This document shows positions 24,422 through 32,539 of a stretch of DNA of 44,480 bases, piece after piece. A program made the position numbers and the translations under genes. The notes beneath the pieces are model-generated. The model saw nothing but the letters and a program-made list of their open reading frames with translations. It made no database searches and had not been told where the DNA came from. The first letter of the stretch is position 1; each line of letters opens with the position of its first letter. Origin of the DNA: CAZFQG01 sp964520785 (lineage in GTDB: Bacteria > Planctomycetota > Planctomycetia > Pirellulales > Thermoguttaceae); NCBI GenBank assembly GCA_964520785.1, contig CAZFQG010000026.1:1-44480 (forward strand). The letters are read 5' to 3'.

Positions 24422-26032
24422 ATGGAACGGCAGCCAACAAAGATCCTGTTCGCGGATGACGATCCGCTCACCGTACGTGTCGTCGGCCATTGGCTCGTCG
24501 ACGCGGGATACGAGGTTATCGAGGCATCCGACGGAACGGAAGCGCTCGAGTGCATGCTGGGTCCCGAAGACAAGCTTCCGGACCTCGTTCTGACCGACTG
24601 GAGCATGCCGAAGATGGACGGGGTGGAGCTGACGCGGAGAGTTCGAGACCTCCAATTGGCCTACTATCCGTACATCATCTTTCTGAGCGTACGCTCCAGC
24701 ACTAGCGCCATCGTCGAGGCACTGGAACAAGGGGCGGACGATTACCTCTGCAAACCGGTAAACCGAGAGGAACTGCTCGCGAGGATCGAAACGGGAATAC
24801 GCCTGCTCGAACGCGAGAAATACCTGGTATGGAAGGCGAGGACCGATCCCCTGACGGGCTTGCTTACTCAGCCGGTCTTCTACGAAATCCTCTCGCGCGA
24901 GTGGGACCGTGCGCGCCGCTACGGGCACCAGTTGTCGTGCGTGATGTTCGACATCGACTTCTTCAAACGGATCAATGACATCCACGGCCACGCCGCCGGG
25001 GACGCCGCCCTGATGTCCGTCGCGAAACTCCTCATGGAGGATTCGCGGACCAGTGATTATTCCTGCCGGTACGGGGGAGAGGAGTTCTGCGTCCTTCTCC
25101 CCGAAACGAACGAGAAACACGCGGCCTTCTGGGCCGATCGAGTTCGAGCCCGGCTCGAACGGACGCAGATGGGAACGCCGGAGCATCCGTTCAACGTTAC
25201 GGCAAGCTTCGGAGTGGCTGAATGCCGCCCCGACCAACTCCGCGTGGAGGACTTGGTCGACGGCGCAGACCAGGCTCTTCTGTGCGCCAAGCAATCCGGC
25301 AGGAACAAGGTCGTTCAGTTCACCGAGGTTCTTGCCGGCCTTGAATTGGAAGGGGGAGGACGCCCGAAAGGCCTTTTCGGAGACTGCCGCGCCTCCGACA
25401 TCATGATTCCGGCGGTGGCCTGCCTCCGGGAGGACTACACCTTGGGGCATGCCGCGGAACACTTCTTGCGAACGCGAATTGCCTCCGCGCCGGTGGTCAA
25501 CCTCGATGGGAAACTGGTGGGGGCCGTCAGCGAGAAAGAGATTCTCCCGGCCCTTGGTTCGCTGGACGCGTGGAAAACGTCCGTCAGTGAAATCATGCAG
25601 CGGAACGTCATCTGGTATGAGGAGGATACGCCGGTCCAGGTGATCTACGACTTCCTGTGCCGCGTATCCCTGATCCATGTGACGATTGTCCGGGACGGAT
25701 ATCCGGTCGGGAGCATCAGCCGCTCGTCGTTACTTCGGTGGGTTCGCAGTCTTCTTATCAGTAAGGGAATCCTCAACGCGGACTCGAACTTGACCAATGA
25801 ACGACTCTCGCGCCATTCGGTCGCGGAGACCCTCCAGGCCATCGTTCATTGCACGCGGTCCCTGGCAACCAGGAGCAAGGAGGCCGACGTCGATCAGGCG
25901 GCATTGATCGGCGGCGCGACCCAAATCCAGGAATTGATAAACGAATTATTGGCGCATTCCGCTTATATCGCGAAAGAAACACGAAAAACCCAAGAAGTAG
26001 AAATTCCCTTAGATACCCTCTATCTTGACTAG
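24422..26032 (+). CDS. Response regulator-diguanylate cyclase with CBS-like domains
   Basis: A 536-residue signalling protein. Residues 6-125 form a receiver domain with the phosphoacceptor Asp59 (LVLTDWSMPKMDG), Asp11-Asp13 and Lys111 (CKP). Residues 138-300 form a GGDEF domain with active-site GGEEF (218-222) and an RxxD inhibitory site (RTSD, 209-212) placed five residues before it, so it should make cyclic di-GMP with product control. Residues about 335-460 look like a CBS pair (ASDIMIPAVACLREDYTLGH ... VSEIMQRNVIWYEEDTPVQV), followed by a helical tail. The TAG stop is part of repeat copy B. No histidine kinase lies nearby. Confidence 0.85.
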   Translation: MERQPTKILFADDDPLTVRVVGHWLVDAGYEVIEASDGTEALECMLGPEDKLPDLVLTDWSMPKMDGVELTRRVRDLQLAYYPYIIFLSVRSSTSAIVEALEQGADDYLCKPVNREELLARIETGIRLLEREKYLVWKARTDPLTGLLTQPVFYEILSREWDRARRYGHQLSCVMFDIDFFKRINDIHGHAAGDAALMSVAKLLMEDSRTSDYSCRYGGEEFCVLLPETNEKHAAFWADRVRARLERTQMGTPEHPFNVTASFGVAECRPDQLRVEDLVDGADQALLCAKQSGRNKVVQFTEVLAGLELEGGGRPKGLFGDCRASDIMIPAVACLREDYTLGHAAEHFLRTRIASAPVVNLDGKLVGAVSEKEILPALGSLDAWKTSVSEIMQRNVIWYEEDTPVQVIYDFLCRVSLIHVTIVRDGYPVGSISRSSLLRWVRSLLISKGILNADSNLTNERLSRHSVAETLQAIVHCTRSLATRSKEADVDQAALIGGATQIQELINELLAHSAYIAKETRKTQEVEIPLDTLYLD

Positions 26033-26140
26033 TACTTTGTCGAAGTGGGAATTGGGGCTCACGTTTCGGTTTTCCCGCCGGGCGATTGCGGCCCGTCGGC
26101 GCGCTGCCAACCCAAAATCCTAGTGTTGACAGAGCACTTG
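26029..26140 (+). repeat. Copy B of the ~110-bp dispersed repeat (MITE-like)
   Basis: Related over its whole length to 1301-1411. The left end CTAGTACTTTGTC and right end GACAGAGCACTTG are imperfect inverted repeats (10 of 13 positions). The left CTAG contains the TAG stop codon (26030-26032) of the response-regulator gene. The inner blocks GGAATTGGGG and AATCCTAGTG are shared with copy A. Confidence 0.65.
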
Positions 26141-26229
26141 GGTGGTCAAAAAACTGCGCGCCGTTTTAGCATGCTCTGCACGTTTCTTGAGCATATAGCC
26201 TCTCGCCCTGCCGCTTCTCCAGGAGAGAA

Positions 26230-26239
26230 NNNNNNNNNN
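26230..26239. other. Assembly gap (ten N)
   Basis: Ten consecutive undetermined bases between AGGAGAGAA and GAACTTGCG. The true gap length is unknown, so spacing between repeat copy B and glnA should not be trusted, and sequence may be missing. Confidence 0.99.
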
Positions 26240-26325
26240 GAACTTGCGTCGTAACATACTTCTGGCAATAGACTTAGGTCTTCGATTCCTTGACAGAGGC
26301 CTCTCGGTTGGTATCCGCATTGCTT

Positions 26326-26352
26326 GATGAGAAACAAACATTCTTTCTCATC
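26326..26352 (+). promoter_or_regulatory. Hairpin in the glnA leader
   Basis: A perfect 9-bp inverted repeat GATGAGAAA/TTTCTCATC with a 9-base loop. It is framed by the direct repeat GGTATCCGC. It may fold in the leader RNA of glnA or be a protein-binding site; the sequence alone does not decide. Confidence 0.4.
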
Positions 26353-26502
26353 CGTGGCAATAGGTATCCGCTCCGACCCAGGTGGTCCTCGGGTAGGATT
26401 CGCCGCTAGTGAGGAATTGTGTTTTTCCGGACAAAGACTCAAGACTTGGCATCCTTGTCTTAGGGAAAAAACCTTCCTAGTCCAGAGAAAGGTTGCCTCG
26501 AT

Positions 26503-26519
26503 TCGACTTGCCAAGTCGA
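26503..26519 (+). promoter_or_regulatory. Palindrome upstream of glnA
   Basis: A perfect 7-bp inverted repeat TCGACTT/AAGTCGA with a 3-base centre, 56 bases before the glnA start. Size and symmetry suit an operator for a dimeric regulator or a small RNA hairpin. Confidence 0.4.
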
Positions 26520-26574
26520 TTGTCCACCAGTCAACTTCTTTTACTTGGTCCCTGTTTTTGTTAAGGAGTATTTT

Positions 26575-27987
26575 GTGACTCCCAAAAAAGTTTTGGCGCT
26601 ATGTCGCGAAAAAGACGTAAAGGCTATTGATTTCCGTTTCATGGATTTTCCTGGATTGTGGCAGCATTTCACGATCCCGGCCTCCACATTGGACGAAGAC
26701 GTCTTTGAAGACGGACTCGGATTCGACGGATCGAGCATCCGCGGTTGGAAGGCGATCAACGAGAGCGACATGCTGGTCGTTCCGCAGCCGGAAACGGCTT
26801 CGCTCGATCCGTTCGCGGCACTGCCCACTCTGTCGATGATCTGCAACATCCAAGACCCGATCACCCGCGAGGACTACACCCGGGATCCTCGGAACGTCGC
26901 CCGGAAGGCGGTGAATTATTTGAAGAGCACCGGCATCGCGGATACGTGCTACATCGGGCCGGAGGCGGAGTTTTTTATTTTCGACGACATCCGCTTCGAC
27001 CAGAAGTCGAACTCGGGATTCTACTACATCGACAGCGTCGAGGGGGAGTGGAACCGCGGCCGCGACGAGGGCCCGAACCTTGGCTACAAACTGCGATACA
27101 AGGAAGGCTACTTCCCGGTCCCTCCGGCCGACCAGTTGATGAACATCCGCAACGAGATGATGCAGACGATGATCGACTGCGGTCTGGACGTCGAATGCCA
27201 GCATCACGAGGTCGGAACGGCCGGCCAGGCGGAGATCGACTTGAAGTTCGACAGGTTGGTCCAGATGGCCGACAAGATGATGATGTACAAGTACATCGTC
27301 AAGAACGTGGCGCGTAAGTATAACAAGACGGTCACGTTCATGCCCAAGCCGCTCTTCGGCGACAATGGGTCCGGGATGCACACGCATATTTCGCTGTGGA
27401 AGGGGGAAGAGCCCACTTTCGCCGGCAGCGGTTATGCCGGACTCAGCGAGACGGCAATGTACGCCATCGGCGGCATTCTGAAGCACGCCCCGGCCATCTT
27501 GGCGTTCAGTAATCCGACGACGAACAGCTACAAGCGGCTGGTGCCGGGCTACGAGGCGCCGGTGAATCTGGCGTATTCACAACGGAACCGCTCCGCTTCC
27601 GTCCGAATCCCGATGTACAGTGCCAGCCCCAAGTCGAAGCGGATCGAGTTCCGCTGTCCCGACCCGAGCTGCAATCCCTACCTGGCCTTCTCCGCCCTGT
27701 TGATGGCGGTGATCGACGGGATTCAGAACAAGATCGATCCCGGCGAACCGCTCGACAAGGACATCTACGACCTTTCGCCGGAAGAACTGGTCGACGTGCC
27801 GAAGACTCCCGGCTCGCTGTGCGAGGCGCTGGCGGCGCTTCGCGAGGACCACGAGTTCCTCCTTCGCGGCGACGTCTTCACGCCCGACGTAATCGATACC
27901 TGGATCTGGTATAAGACCGAAAACGAAGTCGATGCCCTGCGGCTGCGTCCGCATCCCTACGAGTTCTGTATGTACTACGACATCTAG
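26575..27987 (+). CDS. glnA: Glutamine synthetase type I
   Basis: A 470-residue enzyme making glutamine from glutamate, ammonia and ATP. The GTG start at 26575 is chosen because AAGGAG lies at the right distance and the protein then begins MTPKKVLALCREKDVKAIDF, as family members do. Motifs: FDGSSIRGW, PEAEFFIFD, NGSGMHTHISLWK, KRLVPGYEAPVNLAYSQRNR and RIEFRCPD. Tyr398 in DIYDLSPEE matches the adenylylation Tyr of GSI-beta enzymes, so control by adenylylation is plausible. A long leader with two inverted repeats precedes the gene. The stop codon TAG touches the 83-bp repeat. Confidence 0.96.
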   Translation: MTPKKVLALCREKDVKAIDFRFMDFPGLWQHFTIPASTLDEDVFEDGLGFDGSSIRGWKAINESDMLVVPQPETASLDPFAALPTLSMICNIQDPITREDYTRDPRNVARKAVNYLKSTGIADTCYIGPEAEFFIFDDIRFDQKSNSGFYYIDSVEGEWNRGRDEGPNLGYKLRYKEGYFPVPPADQLMNIRNEMMQTMIDCGLDVECQHHEVGTAGQAEIDLKFDRLVQMADKMMMYKYIVKNVARKYNKTVTFMPKPLFGDNGSGMHTHISLWKGEEPTFAGSGYAGLSETAMYAIGGILKHAPAILAFSNPTTNSYKRLVPGYEAPVNLAYSQRNRSASVRIPMYSASPKSKRIEFRCPDPSCNPYLAFSALLMAVIDGIQNKIDPGEPLDKDIYDLSPEELVDVPKTPGSLCEALAALREDHEFLLRGDVFTPDVIDTWIWYKTENEVDALRLRPHPYEFCMYYDI

Positions 27988-28068
27988 GAGTCGCGAATCA
28001 ACAACCGGCCGTCTGTCGGGCCGTAGGCGGGCCGCAGGCGCGACCGGTGTTTATTTCACGGTCCTAAG
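27986..28068 (+). repeat. 83-bp hairpin repeat, copy 1
   Basis: The left end AGGAGTCGC-AATCAACAAC begins inside the glnA stop codon; the right end reads TGTTTATTTCACGGTCCTAAG. The same ends and total length recur at 36870-36952. The inner arms are imperfect inverted repeats (ACCGG... / ...ACCGGT). Confidence 0.75.
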
Positions 28069-28384
28069 TCCTTCATCTGGAATGAGTTGGGATTTAGGGA
28101 CCAATCGGACGTAGTATGGGTCCCGTCGGGCCCCGGCTTCCGCGTACGAGTTCTCGGCGCGGAAGCGCAGGGCGATTCACAACGCGGAACCCCGCGCCAC
28201 GGCGAGGGGTTCCGTTTTTTGATTTCTTGCCCACTGGAGGAACGTCGTCCCCCAAAGCCGATGCAGACCGCGTCCGCACCCCGTTGCCGCCGCGGTGGAA
28301 TTCTGCTATAGTCCTTTTTTCTCGATCCAGCGAGAATTTGCCTTTTGAGAAGCCCCATTTTTTTTCGGGGAGAATGGACCGGTA
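27988..28384. other. Intergenic stretch between glnA and dapL
   Basis: About 400 bases holding copy 1 of the 83-bp repeat (27986-28068) and a Rho-independent terminator (28185-28220). Between the terminator and dapL, the AT-rich part near 28305-28370 may hold the dapL promoter, but no clear -35/-10 pair was defined. Confidence 0.5.
28185..28220 (+). terminator. Rho-independent terminator after glnA
   Basis: A perfect 9-bp stem CGGAACCCC (28185-28193) and GGGGTTCCG (28206-28214) with a 12-base loop, followed by six T (28215-28220). It lies about 200 bases beyond the glnA stop and would isolate glnA from dapL. Confidence 0.9.
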
Positions 28385-29617
28385 ATGAGCGACCCCTATT
28401 TCCAACCCCTGTTCGCCGAGCGGATCGGCGGCGCGGATTATGGCAAGAACAACGAGATTTACAAATTCGAGAAGATAAAGCGCGCCAAGCGGAAGGCAAT
28501 CGAGCGGTTTCCCGACCGGGAACTGCTCGATTTCGGGATCGGCGAAAACGATGAAATGGCCGCGGCGAACGTGCGCCGGGTGATGGCGGAGGAGATCAAC
28601 AGGCCGGAGAACCGCGGCTATGCCGACAACGGCATCGCCGAATTCAAGGATGCGGTCGTCCGTTTCATGGCGCGGGAATTCGAAGTACATCTCGATCCGG
28701 CCACGGAGGTAAACCATTGTATCGGGTCCAAGACGGCCCTGGCGATGCTGCCGGCCGTCTTCATCAATCCCGGCGACGTCACCTTGATGACCGTTCCCGG
28801 CTACCCGGTCGCCGGAACGCATACGAGGTACTACGGCGGCGAGGTCTATCCTTTGCCGCTATTGGAGGAAAACGGTTTCTTCCCGGACCTCGACGCGGTC
28901 CCTGATGACGTCCGCCGTCGCGCGAAGCTGCTGGTGATCAACTACCCGAACAGCCCGACCGGCAAGGCGGCGACGCCCCAGTTCTTCGGCAAGGTGATCC
29001 AGTTCGCGAAAGAGAACGAGATCGTGGTGGTGCAGGACGCGGCGCACATGATGCTGACTTTCGGCCGAAAGCCGTTGAGTTTCTTGCAGGTTCCCGGCGC
29101 GAAGGACCTGGGCGTGGAGGTCCATTCGCTTTCGAAAGGCTGGAATATGATCGGCTGGCGGATCGGATGGGTGTGTGGGAACTCCAAGATCGTCCGCGCT
29201 TTCGCCGATGTAAAGGACAATTGCGATTCCGGTCAGTTCATCGCCATCCAGAAAGCGGCCGCGGCGGCCCTGGGAGACTCCTCCATCCCCGAGGAAACCC
29301 GGCAGAAATACTTCCGCCGGCTGAATAAGCTCGTCGACACCCTCACGGAGTGCGGCTTTCAGTGCAAGCCACCGGAGGGGTCCTATTTCCTCTACACGAA
29401 AAGCCCCAAGGGAATCGAAGGGGGACCGGTCCTGGAAACGGCCGAGTCAGCCAGTCATTACTTCATCACGGAGCATTCGATCTGCACCGTCCCCTGGGAT
29501 GACGCCGGCGCGTATTTGCGATTCTCCGTAACCTATCAGGCTCAAAATGAATCGGACGAGGACGCCCTGATGGATGAACTCGAGCGGCGGCTGAAAGAAA
29601 CGCGGTTGGTGTTCTGA
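28385..29617 (+). CDS. dapL: LL-diaminopimelate aminotransferase
   Basis: A 410-residue PLP enzyme of the DapL type, making LL-diaminopimelate directly from tetrahydrodipicolinate in lysine and cell-wall synthesis. Family features in order: FAERIGGADYGKNNEIYKFE at the N-terminus, LLDFGIGENDEMA, YADNGIAEFKDAV, LLVINYPNSPTGKAA, QDAAHMMLTF and the PLP Lys in SLSKGWNMIGWRIGW. The C-terminus (PWDDAGAYLRFSVTYQA) fits. Planctomycetes commonly use this route. It is a single gene on the plus strand behind the glnA terminator. Confidence 0.9.
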   Translation: MSDPYFQPLFAERIGGADYGKNNEIYKFEKIKRAKRKAIERFPDRELLDFGIGENDEMAAANVRRVMAEEINRPENRGYADNGIAEFKDAVVRFMAREFEVHLDPATEVNHCIGSKTALAMLPAVFINPGDVTLMTVPGYPVAGTHTRYYGGEVYPLPLLEENGFFPDLDAVPDDVRRRAKLLVINYPNSPTGKAATPQFFGKVIQFAKENEIVVVQDAAHMMLTFGRKPLSFLQVPGAKDLGVEVHSLSKGWNMIGWRIGWVCGNSKIVRAFADVKDNCDSGQFIAIQKAAAAALGDSSIPEETRQKYFRRLNKLVDTLTECGFQCKPPEGSYFLYTKSPKGIEGGPVLETAESASHYFITEHSICTVPWDDAGAYLRFSVTYQAQNESDEDALMDELERRLKETRLVF

Positions 29618-29700
29618 CGCGATCCGCCTCAGATGACCGAAGTTTGAAAGAAGTCCCATCATGCGGATGAGCGCAATCCGGACACGGGCTCGGGGTGATT

Positions 29701-31079
29701 TCACCGGCCCGCCATCGCACGGAGAAACTGTTCCTCGGTGAATCGGATCGTGTAGACGCGGCTGCCGCTCCAGCGGCCGACGTGGTCGTTCGCGTCGGGG
29801 GCCATGGCGTAGTAGACGACCACGATCGATCCGTCGCCCGCCTGCGCGGCGTTGGCATAGCCGCAATTGGCGTTTTCCTGGTCCCAGGCGAGGGCCACAC
29901 GCTTGTCGTAATCCCACGTCTTCCCTCCGTCTTCGCTGAGCATTGAGCCGACGCCGAAGAAGGGCCCTCGCCGGTTGCCCCAGACGGCCAAAACCCGGCC
30001 GCTTGCCAGCCGGCTGGCGCCGCCCGGCTGTTGGCCGGATTCCGTCACGGGCGTGGGCCCGGTCCAGGTCCGGCCTTTGTCTTCGGAGGTGAACTGAACG
30101 ATGGAATCCTCCTGCGTCCGCATGTGGGCCAGAAGCCGGTCGCCCGGCAGCAGGCACAGGGCCGTTTCTTCGTAGGGGAGCCCTTCGGACTTCGTGAAGA
30201 AGACGGAGATGTCGCCCCAAGTTTCGCCGTTGTCCACCGAGCGGATCACGCCGGCGAGGTAGGTCGTCCCTTGCGGGATTTCCAGCGGCCCGGCGTAGTC
30301 GGGATCGAGCGACCCGTAGAGCGACATGACGGCCGTGCCGTCGCTTAGAACTTGTCCGTAAATTAGGTGGGGGGCCCATCCTGATTTTCACGCAGCGTAG
30401 CGGAGTGAAATTCGGGATCGCCCCCGGGAATTCGGGAAGTTAATTCTATACGAGTTCTTAGGGTGACGATCCGCCAATGGGGCGAAGCGCCGCGGTACGG
30501 TTCGAATGCGTGCGGGCCGCCAAAGGGTCCGCTCGGGAGGATCTTCTCCGGGGCCCAGGTGGCGCCCAGGTCGTCGGACCAGGTATAGACGATCCGCTTG
30601 TACTCGAACGTAGAGCCGAGGAAGTTCTTCTTCTCGTCCTTGCCTTGTTGGTCGCAGAAGTAGTCGAGTTCGGCCATGGCGCAGACGATCCGTCCGCCGG
30701 GCAGTTGTCCCATTGCCTGATTCCGCTGGGCGTAGACGATCATCCCACCGTCCTCGCGGCGGAGGAAGCGATTACCGCCGGGGCCGCGGCGGTCCACGAC
30801 GGTGACCGGCTCGGACCAGGTCCGACCGCCGTCGGTGGAGCGGACCCAGACCAGGGCGACGTGGACGGTGTCGGTCCCTTCGATGGGCGTCGCCACCTGA
30901 TAGGTAATTCCCAGCGAGCCGTCGGCGAGGGGCGCGATCGCCCCCCAAGCCGCGCTCTCGGCGAGAACGGTCCTCTTAGCGGCGGTGAGTTTTCGCGCGC
31001 CGTCGGCCTCGGACGTAAACGAATCCGCCGCGGCTACCAGGACGAGACAGGTGGCAATAATCGCTCTGAGATACATCAT
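29701..31079 (-). pseudogene. Sialidase (BNR/Asp-box) gene split by a small insertion
   Basis: Two adjacent frames are parts of one exported sialidase-like protein. The first (31079 down) has a signal peptide (MMYLRAIIATCLVLVAAADS) and Asp-boxes STDGGRTW and SDDLGATW; it stops at 30363. The second (30327 to 29701) has SVDNGETW, SEDKGRTW and SEDGGKTW. A 108-bp element flanked by CTTAG copies (30344-30348 and 30457-30461) separates them. Removing the element plus one CTTAG (113 bp) rejoins the frames as HWRIVTLSDGTAVMSLYGSL, a normal sialidase sequence of about 421 residues. The gene is the last in the exported aminotransferase/Rid operon. Confidence 0.9.
30344..30461. mobile_element. 108-bp MITE-like insertion with 5-bp target duplication
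   Basis: The element spans 30349-30456 and is flanked by CTTAG on both sides. The ends are imperfect inverted repeats: AACTTGTCCGTAAATTA reading in from the left, AACTCGTATAGAATTA reading in from the right. An inner hairpin TTTCAC/GTGAAA is visible. It has no coding capacity. Precise excision restores the sialidase frame, which supports recent insertion. Confidence 0.85.
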
Positions 31080-31136
31080 GGCTTTGAGTCGCGGTGGTTT
31101 GGGGCTTTCGTTCGAGGCGAGGCTGCCGAGGCATTG

Positions 31137-32459
31137 CTACGGCGCTACTACGGCCGTCATATCGATCTCGATGGAACGGTCCGGCGAGCCGACCTCGTGG
31201 ATCATCACCTTCGAGGCGGCCGGGGGACGCTTGGGGTCATAGTAATCCGGTCGGAGCTTGTTGAGCTGGTTACTCGCGTCGTCGTCGGAAACGTAGTACG
31301 TCGCCTTGCCAAGATGGCGGAGGTCGCTCTTCGTTTCAGCCAGAATCTCGTTGAGTTGGGCAAAGATATCTCGAATCTGCGATTCTCCGTCGCCGGCGGT
31401 CTTCGAACTCAGACCCGAAATGAAGATTTGCCGGTCCGTTTCCACCAAGGCGACCGGGCTGAACACGGGCGAGGCCTTCACCCCCTGCGGAACGAAGAAG
31501 CGGACCGTGCCGGAGGAGTCCTCATCCAGCGGGAGCGCCGCGACGAGTTCGATCTCGATAGGGGCCGAAGAAATCCACTCCACGAAGACCAGCGGCGGCG
31601 CGAGCGTGTCGGGAAAGCGTTTCTCGATCTCCGCACGGACCTCGTCGGCCGCCGGGGCCGAGTCGACGAAGACCTTGATTTGGGCAACCGCCACCGGAGA
31701 GAGTCGAAGTTCCTCAAGAATATTCATCAAGACGTCGAGCGAGTTGTTGGTCGCCTCGATCCGGGGGTTTTTGTCGGGCTGACCGGAAAGATAGGCCGTT
31801 CCGCCCCGGGGGAGGACGGCGATGTCCGCGAATCCGGGGCTTCCGGCGACTTGCTCGCACTGCTTCAGTACCACCGCGTCGACATCCTCATCCGAAACGG
31901 CCACCGCGTCGATTCCGACGAGTGCCCCCGCGATGGGCAGCGGCGTTACGACGGAACTCAGCGCCGGACGGACTCCGTCGGGGAGCTTCTCTTTCAATCG
32001 CGCCAGAACCAGGCCGACGGTCTCGGGTTTGTCGGCGGAAACGTGGACGCGGATAAGACGGTCCATTCCGGAACCGCCGACGGCGAGTACCTTATGCAGG
32101 TCGGCGAGAACCTGTTCGAGCTGCTGCTCGGCGGAACCCTCGCCGATGAGTTTCCCGTCGGCGCCCAACGGCAGGAGTTGCCGTGTGTAGGCCAGCGCGT
32201 GACCGCCCACGACGACCGCCTTCGAGGTGCCTTCCGGGGCGTCCATGGGAACGTAACGGACCGATGGGTCGGTCGTCACGCCGACCGTGGGTTCAACGCG
32301 CGCAACGTACGTCGGCTCGGTCGTCCCGGGAGGAGCCATCGGTTCGGTGGTGCCGGGAGTGGCCATCTTTTCGGGATCCTCCACGGGCGGTCTCGCGCAT
32401 CCGGTCCAAACGGCAAAACAGCCGACGAGAATCAAGGCGGTAAAACAGTTTCGTTTCAT
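31137..32459 (-). CDS. Lipoprotein with three tandem RidA/YjgF-like domains
   Basis: A 440-residue protein. The start at 32459 is chosen because it begins with a lipoprotein signal (MKRNCFTALILVGCFAVWTG followed by Cys). A Pro/Thr-rich linker leads to three RidA-like domains: about 66-190 (VRYVPMDAPEGTSKAVVVGG), about 195-310 (VAGSPGFADIAVLPRGGTAY then LSGQPD) and about 315-438 (ALVETDRQIFISGLS). Each ends in the family-type strand pair (e.g. SAPIEIELVAALP). The Arg that binds substrate in active RidA (PARSC context) is Leu, Leu and Ala in domains 1-3. RidA is normally a homotrimer, so this could be a one-chain trimer. It shares an operon with DegT aminotransferases. Confidence 0.8.
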   Translation of the reverse strand: MKRNCFTALILVGCFAVWTGCARPPVEDPEKMATPGTTEPMAPPGTTEPTYVARVEPTVGVTTDPSVRYVPMDAPEGTSKAVVVGGHALAYTRQLLPLGADGKLIGEGSAEQQLEQVLADLHKVLAVGGSGMDRLIRVHVSADKPETVGLVLARLKEKLPDGVRPALSSVVTPLPIAGALVGIDAVAVSDEDVDAVVLKQCEQVAGSPGFADIAVLPRGGTAYLSGQPDKNPRIEATNNSLDVLMNILEELRLSPVAVAQIKVFVDSAPAADEVRAEIEKRFPDTLAPPLVFVEWISSAPIEIELVAALPLDEDSSGTVRFFVPQGVKASPVFSPVALVETDRQIFISGLSSKTAGDGESQIRDIFAQLNEILAETKSDLRHLGKATYYVSDDDASNQLNKLRPDYYDPKRPPAASKVMIHEVGSPDRSIEIDMTAVVAP

Positions 32460-32539
32460 GGGTAATTCCTGGAGGGGAGTATTGAGGGGAGTAAGAAGAC
32501 GAACAATCGCGTCGAACGAGACCACCTTTTCAGCGGAAT

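Larger units (their letters stand above)
26033..26574. other. Long leader region of glnA containing an assembly gap
   Basis: About 540 bases with lower GC than the surroundings. After repeat copy B it holds the gap of ten N, two inverted repeats (26326-26352 and 26503-26519), a direct repeat GGTATCCGC (26310-26318 and 26363-26371) and a ribosome binding site AAGGAG before the GTG start of glnA. No gene is supported; the open frames across the gap have no known product. It is likely regulatory for glnA. Confidence 0.5.

Noticed and set aside
26146..26514. Minus-strand frame of 122 codons in the glnA leader
   Set aside because: It crosses the N gap, has no known product and overlaps the inverted repeats of the leader.
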